Shown here: positions 8,435-17,032 of the stretch, in pieces
How the letters are laid out: every line of letters begins with the position of its first letter
How positions within the stretch are numbered: the stretch's first letter is position 1
Program-made: the position numbers and the translations under genes
Assembly: GCA_045586925.1 (NCBI GenBank)
Contig: JAZNBG010000013.1
Span: forward strand, 61,180-125,179
Reading direction: 5' to 3'
DNA length: 64,000 nt
DNA from: SIG440 sp045586925
Lineage (GTDB): Bacteria > Bacillota > Clostridia > Monoglobales > Monoglobaceae
The notes under the pieces: model-generated
Seen by the model: only the letters and a program-made list of their open reading frames with translations
Told to the model about the DNA's origin: nothing
Databases searched by the model: none

Positions 8435-9510
8435 TGAAACCTTTAAAAATTGCTATGATGAGTATGACCCACGGCCATACAAGAAAATATTATCAGGTTT
8501 TGAAAGAAAACCCAAAGCTTGACTGGGTTGCAGTTTCTACTGCTAATGAGGATGTTAAAAAGATATTCTTAAACAGCGTTGACGGAATCCCCTGCTATGA
8601 CAGCGAAATAGAAATGCTTGACGAGCATCCTGAAATCGAGGCGGTTGTTCTTGCCAGCGAAAACAGCGACCACCTTCGTCAGATGAAGCTCTGTGCCGAA
8701 AGAGGTATACATATCCTTTCTATGAAAATTCCTACCTTTGATATGGAAGAATATGACGAAATGATAAAGCTTGTTGACGAAAATAACCTTGTTTGCCAGA
8801 TAGAGCTTGAAATGCATTATAACCCTGTTATTGCAAGAATGAAAGAGCTTGTTGAAAAGGGCGAAATCGGCAAAATTAAGTCATTCAATGCAACAAACAT
8901 TACACTCTCTCCCGTATGGGCATTCCCATGGCAGGGTGTTCCCGAAAAGAGCTACGGAAAGCGTGTAAGCATAAAAGAAGGCGACAGCCGTTTCCGTGGC
9001 GGTGCTCTTTGCGACCATCCGCATATCTTTGATATGATAAGACATATGACAGGCAGCGACTTTGACAGTATCTATGCCGAGGTTGCACCCAACATCCGCC
9101 CCGATATCGAGGAAGAGGATATGCTCTCAGTTATCGGCAGAATGAAGGACGGCACAATCTTCTCGCTTGACCCATCCTGGTCAAAGATGGAGGAAAGACT
9201 TCCTGTTCCGGGTCCCGGTTGGGAGGTATTCCCCAAGAGAATGGAGGTAAACATTACTCTCAACGGCGAAAAGGGAACTGTTATGGCAGATTGCTTTGGA
9301 CCCAATGTTTATCACAATGGTTGTCCCAATGACCGTTACACCGTTCAGTATACATACTTTGACGAGTGGGTTGGTCTTATAGATGAATTTGTTGATAATA
9401 TCCGCAACAATAAAACTCCGCTTATTAACCTTAAATGGCACAAAAAGACCATCGAGGCAATGAATGCTGTATACGAAAGTATTACAACAGGTAAGATTGT
9501 TAAGCTGTAA
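8434..9510 (+). CDS. Gfo/Idh/MocA-family oxidoreductase
   Basis: A 358-residue NAD(P)-dependent dehydrogenase-type protein, a family that oxidises or epimerises sugars and inositols. The N-terminal Rossmann part is degenerate: MMSMTHGHT replaces the usual GxGxxG. The Lys-x-Pro equivalent is MKIPT (Lys98, Pro100) and the metal/substrate motif is GGALCDHPHIFD (189-200), placing Asp194 and His195/197 at the active site. The second domain (about 130-358) is the usual open-faced sheet. It is the last gene of the operon, followed within 10 bases by a terminator. The weak dinucleotide loop could mean tightly bound cofactor or a non-redox role. Confidence 0.8.
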   Translation: MKPLKIAMMSMTHGHTRKYYQVLKENPKLDWVAVSTANEDVKKIFLNSVDGIPCYDSEIEMLDEHPEIEAVVLASENSDHLRQMKLCAERGIHILSMKIPTFDMEEYDEMIKLVDENNLVCQIELEMHYNPVIARMKELVEKGEIGKIKSFNATNITLSPVWAFPWQGVPEKSYGKRVSIKEGDSRFRGGALCDHPHIFDMIRHMTGSDFDSIYAEVAPNIRPDIEEEDMLSVIGRMKDGTIFSLDPSWSKMEERLPVPGPGWEVFPKRMEVNITLNGEKGTVMADCFGPNVYHNGCPNDRYTVQYTYFDEWVGLIDEFVDNIRNNKTPLINLKWHKKTIEAMNAVYESITTGKIVKL

Positions 9511-9517
9511 AAAATGC

Positions 9518-9550
9518 AGACAAGCCGCATCACTTTGATGCGGCTTGTCT
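9518..9550. terminator. Terminator after the sugar operon
   Basis: A perfect 15 bp stem (9518-9532 with 9536-9550) around a three-base loop, starting 8 bases after the stop codon at 9510. The plus-strand T run is weak (GTTGT), whereas the minus strand has a better T run (from AAAA at 9511-9514), so it could work in both directions. Confidence 0.85.
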
Positions 9551-9687
9551 GTTGTATAACGAAAACCACGCTAAGCCTTGGGTGGTTCAAAAGAGCTTAA
9601 ACGGTAAAAAAAGAGCAAAGTAGAATTTTGAAAATGTAAAATGGTTTGAAGAATTGAAGAGTAGTGTAAATAAATTTGTCAGAAAGC

Positions 9688-9946
9688 CTTCCCCTTGAGT
9701 AACCACTGATTAAATCAGATTTTTTTGAAACAATCCTCCCGTCAGCCTTCGGCTGCCACCCTCCTTTACACAAGGAGGGCTTAACGATGCGGTTTACAAG
9801 GCTCCCTTGTGTAAAGGGCCGGAGCGTTAAGACGATATGCCGGTGGCATATCGGTAGCGCAGGATTGCAAAATGCTCTCGCATTTTGCTGTTGAGTGACT
9901 GAGGGATTGTAAAATAAGAATTAATCATCATTTACTTGAGGGGAAG
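9688..9946. repeat. MITE-like element, copy A (259 bp)
   Basis: Imperfect terminal inverted repeats of 24 bp: CTTCCCCTTGAGTAACCACTGATT-type left end (9688-9711) and its partner (9923-9946), 18 of 24 matching. The inside is a string of hairpins, including one with GGAGGG arms, GATATGCC/GGCATATC and GCAAAATG/CATTTTGC. Both ends and the adjoining 20-30 bp recur, in the opposite orientation, at 48924-49103. No ORF is present, so it would be moved by an enzyme encoded elsewhere. It fills most of the 500-base spacer between 9551 and 10051; the remainder (9947-10051) has a further hairpin (GTTTTGC/GCAAAAC) that may belong to the same element. Confidence 0.7.
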
Positions 9947-10051
9947 ATGGGTTTTGCATAGCAAAACTCGGATGAGGTGGTATTGCAGGGGAGGGTCTCT
10001 GTGCCCTCCAGAATAAACGGGTGGGGATGTTTCTTTAGCAATTGACAGCAT

Positions 10052-10942
10052 TTAATGCGAAAACTCTGATGTTTTTACGTATTCGATAAATGCTTTAAGA
10101 CTTTTTGACATCCACTTGTTTTTGTGATAAATAAGCTGTTTCCAGATGTCCACGCTGATATCGCATACATCAAGATAGCATAATGTTCCTGACTTTACCA
10201 TATCATCTGTGACGAAATCCGGCAAAAACGAAATCATATCACTTTGTGCGATCAGCGAGGTGATAATATCGGTTCTGCCGATTTCTAAAACAGGCGTTAT
10301 TTCTAAGGATTTTTTTGCAAGCTCCTTGTCAAAAACACGGCGGTAGCCTTGTCCGTATTCGGTTAAAATAAACGGCTCGTTGATGATATCTTTAATTGAC
10401 AGTCCTTTAGCACCTGCAAATTTTGATTTGGAATTGGCAATAAAATGTGCAGAAAGCGGCTCTTCCTTGGCTATGATGTAGTCTTTTTGGTATGAATGTG
10501 TGTCTAGCGTTATAATAACATCGGCTTCGTTGTGGTCAAGCATATCAAACATTACTGATGTATCTGCGGTAGTAAATTTTATTGAAATAGAAGGAAACTT
10601 GCGGTGAAAATCTATGTAGTTGGTATTTATAAGTTCGTCGCAGACGGAATCGGGGGTTACTATATGTATATGTCCGTGACAATCCTGTTCGCCTTCAAAA
10701 CTGTCCTTAAATTCATCTGTCAATGTGCGTATCTGATGAGCGTACGAAACAAGCTCGTGGCCACGCTCGGTTAATGTTATCGTGTGATTTATTCTTTCAA
10801 ACAAAAGACAGCCAAGCTCTTCTTCAAGCTGCTTTATCTGAAAGGATATGGTTGATTGCGAATAATCAAGCTGCTCGGCAGCTTTTGTAAAGCTTCCAAG
10901 CTCTGCCACGTGGATAAATGTAATCAGGTTTTTAAGTTCCAT
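10052..10942 (-). CDS. LysR-family transcriptional regulator
   Basis: A 296-residue LysR-type regulator. The winged helix-turn-helix occupies residues 1-60 (MELKNLITFIHVAELGSFTKAAEQL, then YSQSTISFQIKQLEEELG), followed by a linker helix and a two-lobed effector domain (about 90-290). The open frame extends to 10978, but ATG 10942 has GGAGAG 7 bases upstream and gives the canonical family N-terminus. It is divergent from the sodium symporter, separated by about 120 bases, the usual arrangement for a LysR protein controlling its neighbour. The effector is probably the transported solute, which is not known. Confidence 0.9.
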   Translation of the reverse strand: MELKNLITFIHVAELGSFTKAAEQLDYSQSTISFQIKQLEEELGCLLFERINHTITLTERGHELVSYAHQIRTLTDEFKDSFEGEQDCHGHIHIVTPDSVCDELINTNYIDFHRKFPSISIKFTTADTSVMFDMLDHNEADVIITLDTHSYQKDYIIAKEEPLSAHFIANSKSKFAGAKGLSIKDIINEPFILTEYGQGYRRVFDKELAKKSLEITPVLEIGRTDIITSLIAQSDMISFLPDFVTDDMVKSGTLCYLDVCDISVDIWKQLIYHKNKWMSKSLKAFIEYVKTSEFSH

Positions 10943-10995
10943 TTTATATCTCTCCGTAATCGAAAATATCGATAGCAAACATCAAAACTATTCGT

Positions 10996-11024
10996 TTGAC
11001 TAATCTTAAAATGTATTATATACT
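10996..11024 (+). promoter_or_regulatory. Promoter of the symporter gene, in a divergent LysR spacer
   Basis: TTGACT (10996-11001), 17 bp spacer, TATACT (11019-11024). Upstream lie ATCGAAAATATCGAT and CGATAG/CTATTCG half-matches that could form the T-N11-A type LysR box; the exact operator is not certain. Confidence 0.7.
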
Positions 11025-11063
11025 ATGTTACAGAAAAAAGCAAGTTATGGAGGAAAAAAACAA

Positions 11064-12590
11064 ATGACAAACGCACAACTTTATACCATCATTGCTCTTT
11101 GTGTTTATGCAGTTGTGATGGCACTGATTGGCTGTCTTAGCTATGGAAAATCAAAAACACTTGACGGCTTCCTTATCGGAGGCAGAAATATAGGAGCATG
11201 GGCAACAGCCTTTGCTTATGGTACTACATATTTTTCGGCAGTTGTATTTGTTGGTTATGCAGGACAGCACGGCTGGAATATTGGCCTCGGAAGCATCTGG
11301 ATTGGTATTGGTAATGCAGTGCTTGGATGCCTTCTTTCGTGGCTTTTATTTGCAAACAAAACAAGAAAGATGACAAGAAAGCTTCAGGCAAAGACTATGT
11401 CTGAATATTTTGAAAAGCGTTATGCATCAAAAGGTATGAAGGTTCTTGCGGCAGTTATAATCTTTATATTCCTTGTTCCTTATTCTGCAGCAGTTTACAA
11501 AGGTCTTGGCTCGCTCTTTGGTGCAGTATTCCCAGGGGTTGAAACATGGGTTTGGATGCTGATTATTGCCTGTCTTACTGCGGTATACCTTGTTGTTGGA
11601 GGTTATGTAGCGACAGCGTACACTGACCTTGTTCAGGGTGTAATTATGATTGTCGGCGTTATTTGCCTTATTGTTGCGGTGCTTCGCCACGATGCAGTCG
11701 GAGGACTTTCAGGATTGGTAGCAAATCTTGCAGCAATTCCCGAAGACGGAAAACAGCTTACAAATATTTTTGGAGGCTCGTCCTTTAAGTTCCTGTGCTT
11801 CAACATTATGCTTACAAGCTTTGGTACATGGGGACTTCCGCAGATGATTGGCAAGTTTTATGCAATCAAGGATACAGCGGCAATTAAACGTGGTACTATT
11901 ATTTCAACTATTTTCTGCGTTATTATCGGATGTGGTGCATACCTTATCGGCTCGACATCAAGACTTGTTCTTGGCGGGGTTCTTCCCGAAGGAGGCATAG
12001 ATTCTGTAATCCCCACAGTTCTTATGGAAGTTCTGAGCGGCGGAACAGCAGGCATAATCCTTTTGGCAATTATTATGATTCTTCTGCTTTCGGCGTCAAT
12101 GTCAACACTTGGGGCAGTAGTACATACATCTGCATCAGCAGTTGCGGTTGACCTTATCCCTACTGTAAGAAAAAAAGAAACAAAGCCCGAAACACAGATG
12201 CTTCTTACAAGAGTTCTTTGCCTTGTGTTTGTAGCTTGTTCATTTATCTTTGCTACACAGAATATTCCGATTATTGTAAGTCTTATGTCGTTTTCGTGGG
12301 GTGTTGTTTCAGGTTGCTTTATCGGACCATACATCTGGGGACTGTTCTCAAAGAAGATTACAAAGATTGGTGCATATGCAGGTATTTTGTCGGGTCTTTT
12401 GACCGTAGGTATTTCGACTTTGGTTATTACTCTTAATTCAGGATTTTCGGCTGCGGCTGCAAAATCACCCGAGATGGGCGTTGCTGCAATGGCAATTTCG
12501 TTTGTGATTGTGCCCATTGTTAGTGCTTTCACTAAAAATCGGGATACCGAGAGAATAGAAGAAATTTTTGCTTGCTACAACGAAGATTAA
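11064..12590 (+). CDS. Sodium:solute symporter (SSS family)
   Basis: A 508-residue membrane protein with about 13 hydrophobic segments, the size and layout of the SSS family (PutP, PanF, sugar and nucleobase transporters). Family hallmarks are FLIGGRNIGAWATAFAYG near the N-terminus (TM1-2, with the LeuT-fold break) and the long cytoplasmic loop KTRKMTRKLQAKTMSEYFEKRY. It takes up a small solute with sodium. ATG 11064 follows TGGAGG by 9-10 bases; the longer frame from 11025 would add a leader overlapping the promoter. The substrate is unknown. It is the only clear solute transporter in the window, and the divergent LysR gene is its likely regulator. Confidence 0.9.
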   Translation: MTNAQLYTIIALCVYAVVMALIGCLSYGKSKTLDGFLIGGRNIGAWATAFAYGTTYFSAVVFVGYAGQHGWNIGLGSIWIGIGNAVLGCLLSWLLFANKTRKMTRKLQAKTMSEYFEKRYASKGMKVLAAVIIFIFLVPYSAAVYKGLGSLFGAVFPGVETWVWMLIIACLTAVYLVVGGYVATAYTDLVQGVIMIVGVICLIVAVLRHDAVGGLSGLVANLAAIPEDGKQLTNIFGGSSFKFLCFNIMLTSFGTWGLPQMIGKFYAIKDTAAIKRGTIISTIFCVIIGCGAYLIGSTSRLVLGGVLPEGGIDSVIPTVLMEVLSGGTAGIILLAIIMILLLSASMSTLGAVVHTSASAVAVDLIPTVRKKETKPETQMLLTRVLCLVFVACSFIFATQNIPIIVSLMSFSWGVVSGCFIGPYIWGLFSKKITKIGAYAGILSGLLTVGISTLVITLNSGFSAAAAKSPEMGVAAMAISFVIVPIVSAFTKNRDTERIEEIFACYNED

Positions 12591-12674
12591 AAATTGTCTA
12601 TATAAAAGAACAAAACTGATGCAAGTTTAACAAGTTCAGAGTTGCAATAAACTTGCTGAAGGGAAATATAACTG

Positions 12675-12706
12675 AAAAAAGACTTGTCGATTGACAAGTC
12701 TTTTTT
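12675..12706. terminator. Bidirectional terminator between symporter and tRNA-Ala
   Basis: A 14 bp perfect stem (12675-12688 with 12693-12706) with a core of GACTTGTC, four-base loop, A6 on one side and T6 on the other. It abuts the CCA end of the minus-strand tRNA and also serves the plus-strand symporter gene. Confidence 0.9.
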
Positions 12707-12781
12707 GGTGGAGATGAGGAGAGTCGAACTCCTGACCCCCTGCTTGCAAGGCAGGTGCTCTCCCAACTGAGCTACACCCCC
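12706..12781 (-). tRNA. tRNA-Ala (anticodon TGC)
   Basis: Seventy-six bases fold into a full cloverleaf: acceptor GGGGGTG/CATCTCC (with G-T pairs), D stem GCTC/GAGC, anticodon stem CCTGC/GCAGG with loop CTTGCAA, and T stem AGGAG/CTCCT with loop TTCGACT. Anticodon TGC reads GCA/GCN alanine codons. The CCA end is encoded, and the transcript runs straight into the terminator stem. The gene stands alone rather than in an rRNA operon. Confidence 0.97.
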
Positions 12782-12811
12782 ACGGCTTGTGTTGTTTTCA
12801 CAACGGATATT

Positions 12812-12840
12812 ATTCTATCACAAAATCTGGAATTTGTAAA
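12812..12840 (-). promoter_or_regulatory. Promoter of tRNA-Ala
   Basis: On the minus strand TTTACA (12835-12840) and TAGAAT (12812-12817) with a 17 bp spacer, about 30 bases before the tRNA 5' end. Confidence 0.7.
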
Positions 12841-12904
12841 GGGGTAAAGTGAAAATTTTTTAATTTTTTTGTATATGGGGTTTGCAAACTTTCAATAAAG
12901 AGAT

Positions 12905-14020
12905 CTAGTTTAAATCAATTTTTTCCTCAAAAAGTATTTCGTTTTCTGTGTTGGCAACAACCATCGCAACATTATTATTAATATTGATAAATATTCCTGT
13001 GATGATATATTTGTTGTCTGGTACAGGGGTATTTGCTGCACCAGAAATTACAGTGCAGGGGTGCCCAAGGTCATCCTGTTCGCTTCCGGGGCAGCTAATG
13101 CAAACCTTGTGGATGTGTCCGCAAAGCATAAGGTCTGGCTTAATATTGTCCTTAATTGTTTTTGCCCAGTTTGAAAACAGTTCTCTTTCAATATCGAATT
13201 TTGGGTTGTCCTTCTTGAAAGTAAACGGCACATGGGAAATTATTAGTTTATATTTTATGCCGTCTTCTTCGTATTGGCTGGCTGCATTTTTGATTGTATT
13301 ATGTATCATTTTCTCCTGTTCAAGCCTGAAATCGTGACAGCATATTGTTCCACCATATTCGGGGCTTTCGTCATTCTTGTCCTCGCCTGCATCTAAAAGC
13401 ATCCCCCAAATAGGACCTGTTCGGAATGTGTAATATGATTTTCCGCAATCCGTGGGCAGATATTTATCAAGATTTTCGGCATCTATACCTCTTAATTCGT
13501 GATTTCCTCTGGTTATAATGCACGGGATTTCACCTTTTGTAACCTCGGATGCGATTTTATAGCACAAAATCATTTGTTCGAAATTGTCTGATTTGGATGC
13601 AATATCGCCGTTCAGTATAAGCAAATCAAAAGCCTTTTCGCAATTTTTTACCACATTAATGCCTTGTTGATAGTCATTATGCACATCGGCAAGATGGTAT
13701 ATGTTTATGTTATCTTCTTTTTCAAGTGGATTGAATTTGTATATTTTTTCGATTTCGGGCCCGGTTTCAGGGAAATATGCCAGCCTTTTTATCATCTTTT
13801 GCGCAACAATGGTATAACTACGTTCTTTATCAAGTTCTGCCGCAGGCACCGATATTTTATGAACCCCTGCAGAGGATATTCTTATTCCGTTGCAGTGGTT
13901 ATAGTAAGTTTTTTCACCTACATGCACGCTGATTAAGGCATCCCGCTCGGTTATAACTATTATTTGATATGTTTTCCCTACGACGCAAACTGTTGGATTT
14001 AAGCTTAAGATGTTTTCCAT
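12905..14020 (-). CDS. Calcineurin-like metallophosphoesterase
   Basis: A 371-residue cytoplasmic phosphoesterase with an N-terminal beta domain (about 1-95) and a C-terminal two-metal catalytic domain. All five family motifs are visible: HLADVHND, LNGDIAS, RGNHELRG, ISHVPF and CGHIHK. The arrangement resembles purple acid phosphatase-like or YkuE-like enzymes, but there is no signal peptide. It follows the aldolase gene by about 25 bases on the same strand and is the last gene of the rpiR/pfkB/aldolase set, so it may dephosphorylate a sugar or sugar-derived phosphate. Its actual substrate is unknown. Confidence 0.85.
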   Translation of the reverse strand: MENILSLNPTVCVVGKTYQIIVITERDALISVHVGEKTYYNHCNGIRISSAGVHKISVPAAELDKERSYTIVAQKMIKRLAYFPETGPEIEKIYKFNPLEKEDNINIYHLADVHNDYQQGINVVKNCEKAFDLLILNGDIASKSDNFEQMILCYKIASEVTKGEIPCIITRGNHELRGIDAENLDKYLPTDCGKSYYTFRTGPIWGMLLDAGEDKNDESPEYGGTICCHDFRLEQEKMIHNTIKNAASQYEEDGIKYKLIISHVPFTFKKDNPKFDIERELFSNWAKTIKDNIKPDLMLCGHIHKVCISCPGSEQDDLGHPCTVISGAANTPVPDNKYIITGIFININNNVAMVVANTENEILFEEKIDLN

Positions 14021-14045
14021 ATAAATAGCTCCTTTTTATAACTCA

Positions 14046-14891
14046 TTACGCCTTATCCGTGCAACCGCAAACCATCATTTTGCCCATAACGTATTCTTTT
14101 ACCATTTTGCGGGCGGCAGAATTATATTTTTTGGGGTCATATACGCCGCTGTCTTTTTGCAAAACTGACATTACACCCTTTGTAAATGCAATTCTCAAAT
14201 CGGTGGCATAATTCACCTTGCAAATGCCGTTTTTGATACATTCTTTGACAATTTCATCCGCCACTCCTGATGTTCCGTGCAACACAAGGGGGGTGTCAAC
14301 TGCTTTGTGTATTTCTTTTAATCTTTCAATATCTATTTTGGGTTCTGATTTGTATACGCCGTGTGCCGTGCCGATTGCCACCGCCAGGGCATCAATCTGG
14401 GTTTCCTTAACAAAGCAGACGGCGTCTTCGGTGCTGGTGTAAATGTTTTCTGCCACAAGAGAGTCTTCTTTTCCACCGATACATCCGATTTCTGCTTCGA
14501 CAGAAACCCCTGATGGTCTGCATAGCTGAACTGTTTTTTGTGTAATAGCTATATTATCCTGCAGGCTGTATGCCGAGCCGTCAATCATAACAGAGGTATA
14601 TCCTGCACGGAAGGCTCTTGTAACAATTTCGAAGGAGTTTCCGTGGTCCAGATGCATAGCAACCGGAATTGTTGCCCTGCTTGCCAATGCGTGTGCATTT
14701 GCAAAAAATAATTCAGGGCTTGCGTATTTTAAGGTTGATGGTGTTGTTTGCAGGATAACAGGAGCTTTTAGTTCTTCTGCGGCTGAAATTACTGCCTGTA
14801 TCATCTCCATATTTTCCACGTTAAACGCACCAACTGCGTACCTTTCTTGTTGTGCTTTTTTTAATATTGTTTTTAAAGATACAAGACCCAT
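14046..14891 (-). CDS. Class II fructose/tagatose-bisphosphate aldolase
   Basis: A 281-residue zinc aldolase that splits a ketose-1,6-bisphosphate into glyceraldehyde-3-phosphate and DHAP, or a related sugar phosphate. Zinc ligands and active-site motifs are in place: AMHLDHG (His and catalytic Asp), EAEIG, AVAIGTAHG and LHGTSG, then NYATDLR for phosphate binding. Length and motifs match the GatY/KbaY group better than FbaA. With the PfkB kinase directly upstream (16 base gap) it suggests a phosphorylate-then-cleave route such as tagatose- or fructose-phosphate use. The C-terminus carries an unusual VCGCT pair of cysteines. Confidence 0.88.
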   Translation of the reverse strand: MGLVSLKTILKKAQQERYAVGAFNVENMEMIQAVISAAEELKAPVILQTTPSTLKYASPELFFANAHALASRATIPVAMHLDHGNSFEIVTRAFRAGYTSVMIDGSAYSLQDNIAITQKTVQLCRPSGVSVEAEIGCIGGKEDSLVAENIYTSTEDAVCFVKETQIDALAVAIGTAHGVYKSEPKIDIERLKEIHKAVDTPLVLHGTSGVADEIVKECIKNGICKVNYATDLRIAFTKGVMSVLQKDSGVYDPKKYNSAARKMVKEYVMGKMMVCGCTDKA

Positions 14892-14907
14892 ATTTCTCTC
14901 CTTTTTG

Positions 14908-15828
14908 TTATATAATTTTTCTCACGTTGATTTTTTTCTCATATTCTGCAACCTTTGAAAAATCGCCCAGTCCGTCGCTTTCGGCAACATTTGCACCTGT
15001 TGCTGAGGCAAGCTTCATTGCAGATTCTATATTTTCGGGATTTGCCAGCCATATGCTTAAAAAAGCTCCCAGACAGGCATCACCGGCACAGGCAGAGCTT
15101 TTCAGCCTGATGGGATATGCCTCGCAAAAATATATATCACAGCCGTTGTAAAAGTATGAGCCCCTTTCGCCCATGGTCATAAGAATGTTGCGTGCGCCCA
15201 TTTCGTTTAATTGCCTGAGTGCGTATACGGCGGATTTTTCATCAGAAATGTCATAGCCGAAAATTTCTTTGATTTCTTCGTCGTTAGGTTTAATAAGCAT
15301 CGGCTGATAGCTTAGCAAGTCTTTTAATTTATGTGCGCTGATATCCAGAATAACTTTGGCATTTTTTTCTTTGCACAGGCTTAGTATACGGTCGTAGTAG
15401 CTATCATCAATTCCGGCAGCAAGACTTCCGCTTACCACAAGAATATCCATATCATTCAGATTTTGCAACAGGTCAAGAAGTTCCTCCTGCTTAGCCGGAT
15501 TAATCAAAGGACCATTGTTTACCAGTTTACATTCACGTCCGTTTACATTAACAAATACATTTATTCTCGTAATACCATCAGTTTTTATGTCACAAACCTT
15601 GTAACCGTTTTTTCGGCAAGTATCAACGATAAAGTCTCCCGAAAATCCACCGAAAAAGCCTATAATGCCTGATTCAATGCCGAAATGCTTAAGAACTTTG
15701 CTGACATTAATGCCCTTACCATTTTCAGAATATACTGCATCTTTAGTGCGGTTTACTTTGCCAAAAACCAAATCTGTTGTTGTTACATTCATATCTATTG
15801 CCGGATTTATTGTAAGTGTATATATCAT
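14908..15828 (-). CDS. PfkB-family hexose-phosphate kinase (FruK/LacC type)
   Basis: A 306-residue kinase starting MIYTLTINPAID, the hallmark N-terminus of 1-phosphofructokinase and tagatose-6-phosphate kinase. The glycine motif NGKGINVSKVLKHFG is near residue 40, and the C-terminal ATP site reads SACAGDACLGAFL, keeping the catalytic Asp although the usual GAGD is CAGD. I prefer ATG 15828 (GGAGG 9 bases upstream) over the in-frame ATG at 15834. It would make the bisphosphate cleaved by the aldolase that follows. A terminator hairpin just upstream separates it from rpiR, so it may be read through or have its own control. Confidence 0.88.
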   Translation of the reverse strand: MIYTLTINPAIDMNVTTTDLVFGKVNRTKDAVYSENGKGINVSKVLKHFGIESGIIGFFGGFSGDFIVDTCRKNGYKVCDIKTDGITRINVFVNVNGRECKLVNNGPLINPAKQEELLDLLQNLNDMDILVVSGSLAAGIDDSYYDRILSLCKEKNAKVILDISAHKLKDLLSYQPMLIKPNDEEIKEIFGYDISDEKSAVYALRQLNEMGARNILMTMGERGSYFYNGCDIYFCEAYPIRLKSSACAGDACLGAFLSIWLANPENIESAMKLASATGANVAESDGLGDFSKVAEYEKKINVRKII

Positions 15829-15857
15829 TCTCATACGCCTCCGATTATAATCATAAC

Positions 15858-15903
15858 AAAAAAAGGAATGAAAATCTTTTCAAAAAATGAAAATTTTCAT
15901 TCC
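15858..15903 (-). terminator. Terminator or attenuator between rpiR and the pfkB gene
   Basis: GGAATGAAAAT (15865-15875) pairs with ATTTTCATTCC (15893-15903), with further pairing inside. On the minus strand the stem is followed by seven T residues (15858-15864). It starts 8 bases after the rpiR stop and ends 25 bases before the pfkB start, so it can limit read-through into the kinase and aldolase genes. Confidence 0.8.
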
Positions 15904-15910
15904 TGTATTA

Positions 15911-16648
15911 TTAATTTTGTGCATAATATTCAGTTATCATTCTTGATATAACATAAAGCGGCAGTCGTGATTTTACCTCGTATTGTGTAATCTGGGAATA
16001 AGGCTCGCTGTATCCAATCAACGAAATATCTGATAAGACAACAAGCTCCGAGTCGGGATTGCAGCAGCAACAAAGGATTTTTGCTCCTGCAAATTTTGCA
16101 TTTTGTGCTGCCTCAATCAGTTCAGGAGTATGCCCGTTTAATGAGAAAATTACAACAAGTGAATCTGCGGTTATTTGTTTTGCTTTTTGCCTGATAATAT
16201 TCGGGTCCTTTATAAACATAGAGTCTTTATTCATAAGCTGCAGCTTGAATGAAAACTCTTCTGCAACATATTCGCTTAAACCTCTGCCAAAAACATAAAT
16301 CTTTTTTGCCACGTTAATATGCTCAATTGATTGCAAAATCTGTCTGGTAGAAATTGATTCGATAATATTTTGAATTTCATTTAATGACTGAACCATAATA
16401 TCGTTTGCCCGGGTCAGGTTATTATCGCTTGTAATACTTGCACATCTGCAACGGAGTTCATTAAATCCGTTAACATTGCATTTCCTTATTGCCCGCGAAA
16501 CTGTTGAGGGGGAGGTGTAGGTTTCAAAAGCAATGTCAACTATGGAAAGCTCAGATAATCTTTCTTTATTCTCGTTTATAAACTGGATAACTTTAAGTTC
16601 TGTATGGGTAAGATGTTTGATAATCTCGCTATTTAATTCAATAAGCAT
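15911..16648 (-). CDS. RpiR/MurR-family transcriptional regulator
   Basis: A 245-residue regulator with an N-terminal helix-turn-helix (about 1-75, including SIVDIAFETYTSPSTVSRAIRKC) and a C-terminal SIS domain that binds phosphosugars (YVFGRGLSEYVAEEF, about 118-132; LVVIFSLNGHTPELIEAA, about 160-177). ATG 16648 follows a GGGTG site; the frame continues to 16774 but that leader overlaps the promoter. By family habit it senses a sugar phosphate handled by the kinase and aldolase downstream. An inverted repeat over its own -35 box indicates autoregulation. Confidence 0.88.
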   Translation of the reverse strand: MLIELNSEIIKHLTHTELKVIQFINENKERLSELSIVDIAFETYTSPSTVSRAIRKCNVNGFNELRCRCASITSDNNLTRANDIMVQSLNEIQNIIESISTRQILQSIEHINVAKKIYVFGRGLSEYVAEEFSFKLQLMNKDSMFIKDPNIIRQKAKQITADSLVVIFSLNGHTPELIEAAQNAKFAGAKILCCCCNPDSELVVLSDISLIGYSEPYSQITQYEVKSRLPLYVISRMITEYYAQN

Positions 16649-16676
16649 AGTATCACCCAACTTTCCGTTTTTGTTT

Positions 16677-16709
16677 ATACTATCATAAATGAGTGTTGGT
16701 GTCAACACT
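16677..16709 (-). promoter_or_regulatory. rpiR promoter with an overlapping operator
   Basis: On the minus strand TTGACA (16700-16705) and TAGTAT (16677-16682), 17 bp apart. AGTGTTG (16692-16698) and CAACACT (16703-16709) form a perfect 7 bp inverted repeat with a 4 bp centre, covering the -35 box. Binding there would block RNA polymerase; the RpiR protein itself is the obvious candidate. Confidence 0.75.
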
Positions 16710-16815
16710 TTCACAAACACAAATGCTGCCCGTTTGCTGCCGTGACCGCATCCGCCCCGCTTGTTATTCGACATTTTTCGCGCCAGTTTTTTTCTTATAT
16801 TTTTTTAGTACGTCG

Positions 16816-17015
16816 GATTACGAATTTTATTCGTAATCTTGTAAAAGTTGTCCGAAATTTCCGTTTTGTCCGCTTAAAATAATATTTAAGGGGGGAAGGG
16901 GGGACGGAGTCCACCCATAAAGTATGCGTTCCCCATTGGGGACGGGGAACGCATATATACAGGGATAGTTATTTAGTAGATGAATGATAAAGGAAGTGCG
17001 CTGTGCACTTCCTTT
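16816..17015. other. Hairpin-rich spacer; includes the terminator of the Cro/CI-type gene
   Basis: Between rpiR and the Cro/CI-type gene lie three perfect stems and no convincing gene: GATTACGAA/TTCGTAATC (16816-16838), GCGTTCCCC/GGGGAACGC (16926-16952), and AAAGGAAGTGC/GCACTTCCTTT (16989-17015). The last starts 18 bases after the stop of the minus-strand regulator and is its likely terminator. A G-rich run (AAGGGGGGAAGGGGGG, around 16888-16903) precedes the second stem. The rest of 16649-17032 shows only the rpiR promoter. Confidence 0.6.
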
Positions 17016-17032
17016 AATAAACAATTTTTAAA

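Noticed and set aside
11858..12532. 224-codon open frame antisense to the symporter
   Set aside because: It lies wholly inside a well-supported SSS gene, has Thr/Arg/Ile-rich nonsense composition and no ribosome site.
16827..17024. Minus-strand frame of 65 codons in the hairpin-rich spacer
   Set aside because: It runs through two perfect stems and a terminator; the repeats explain it better.
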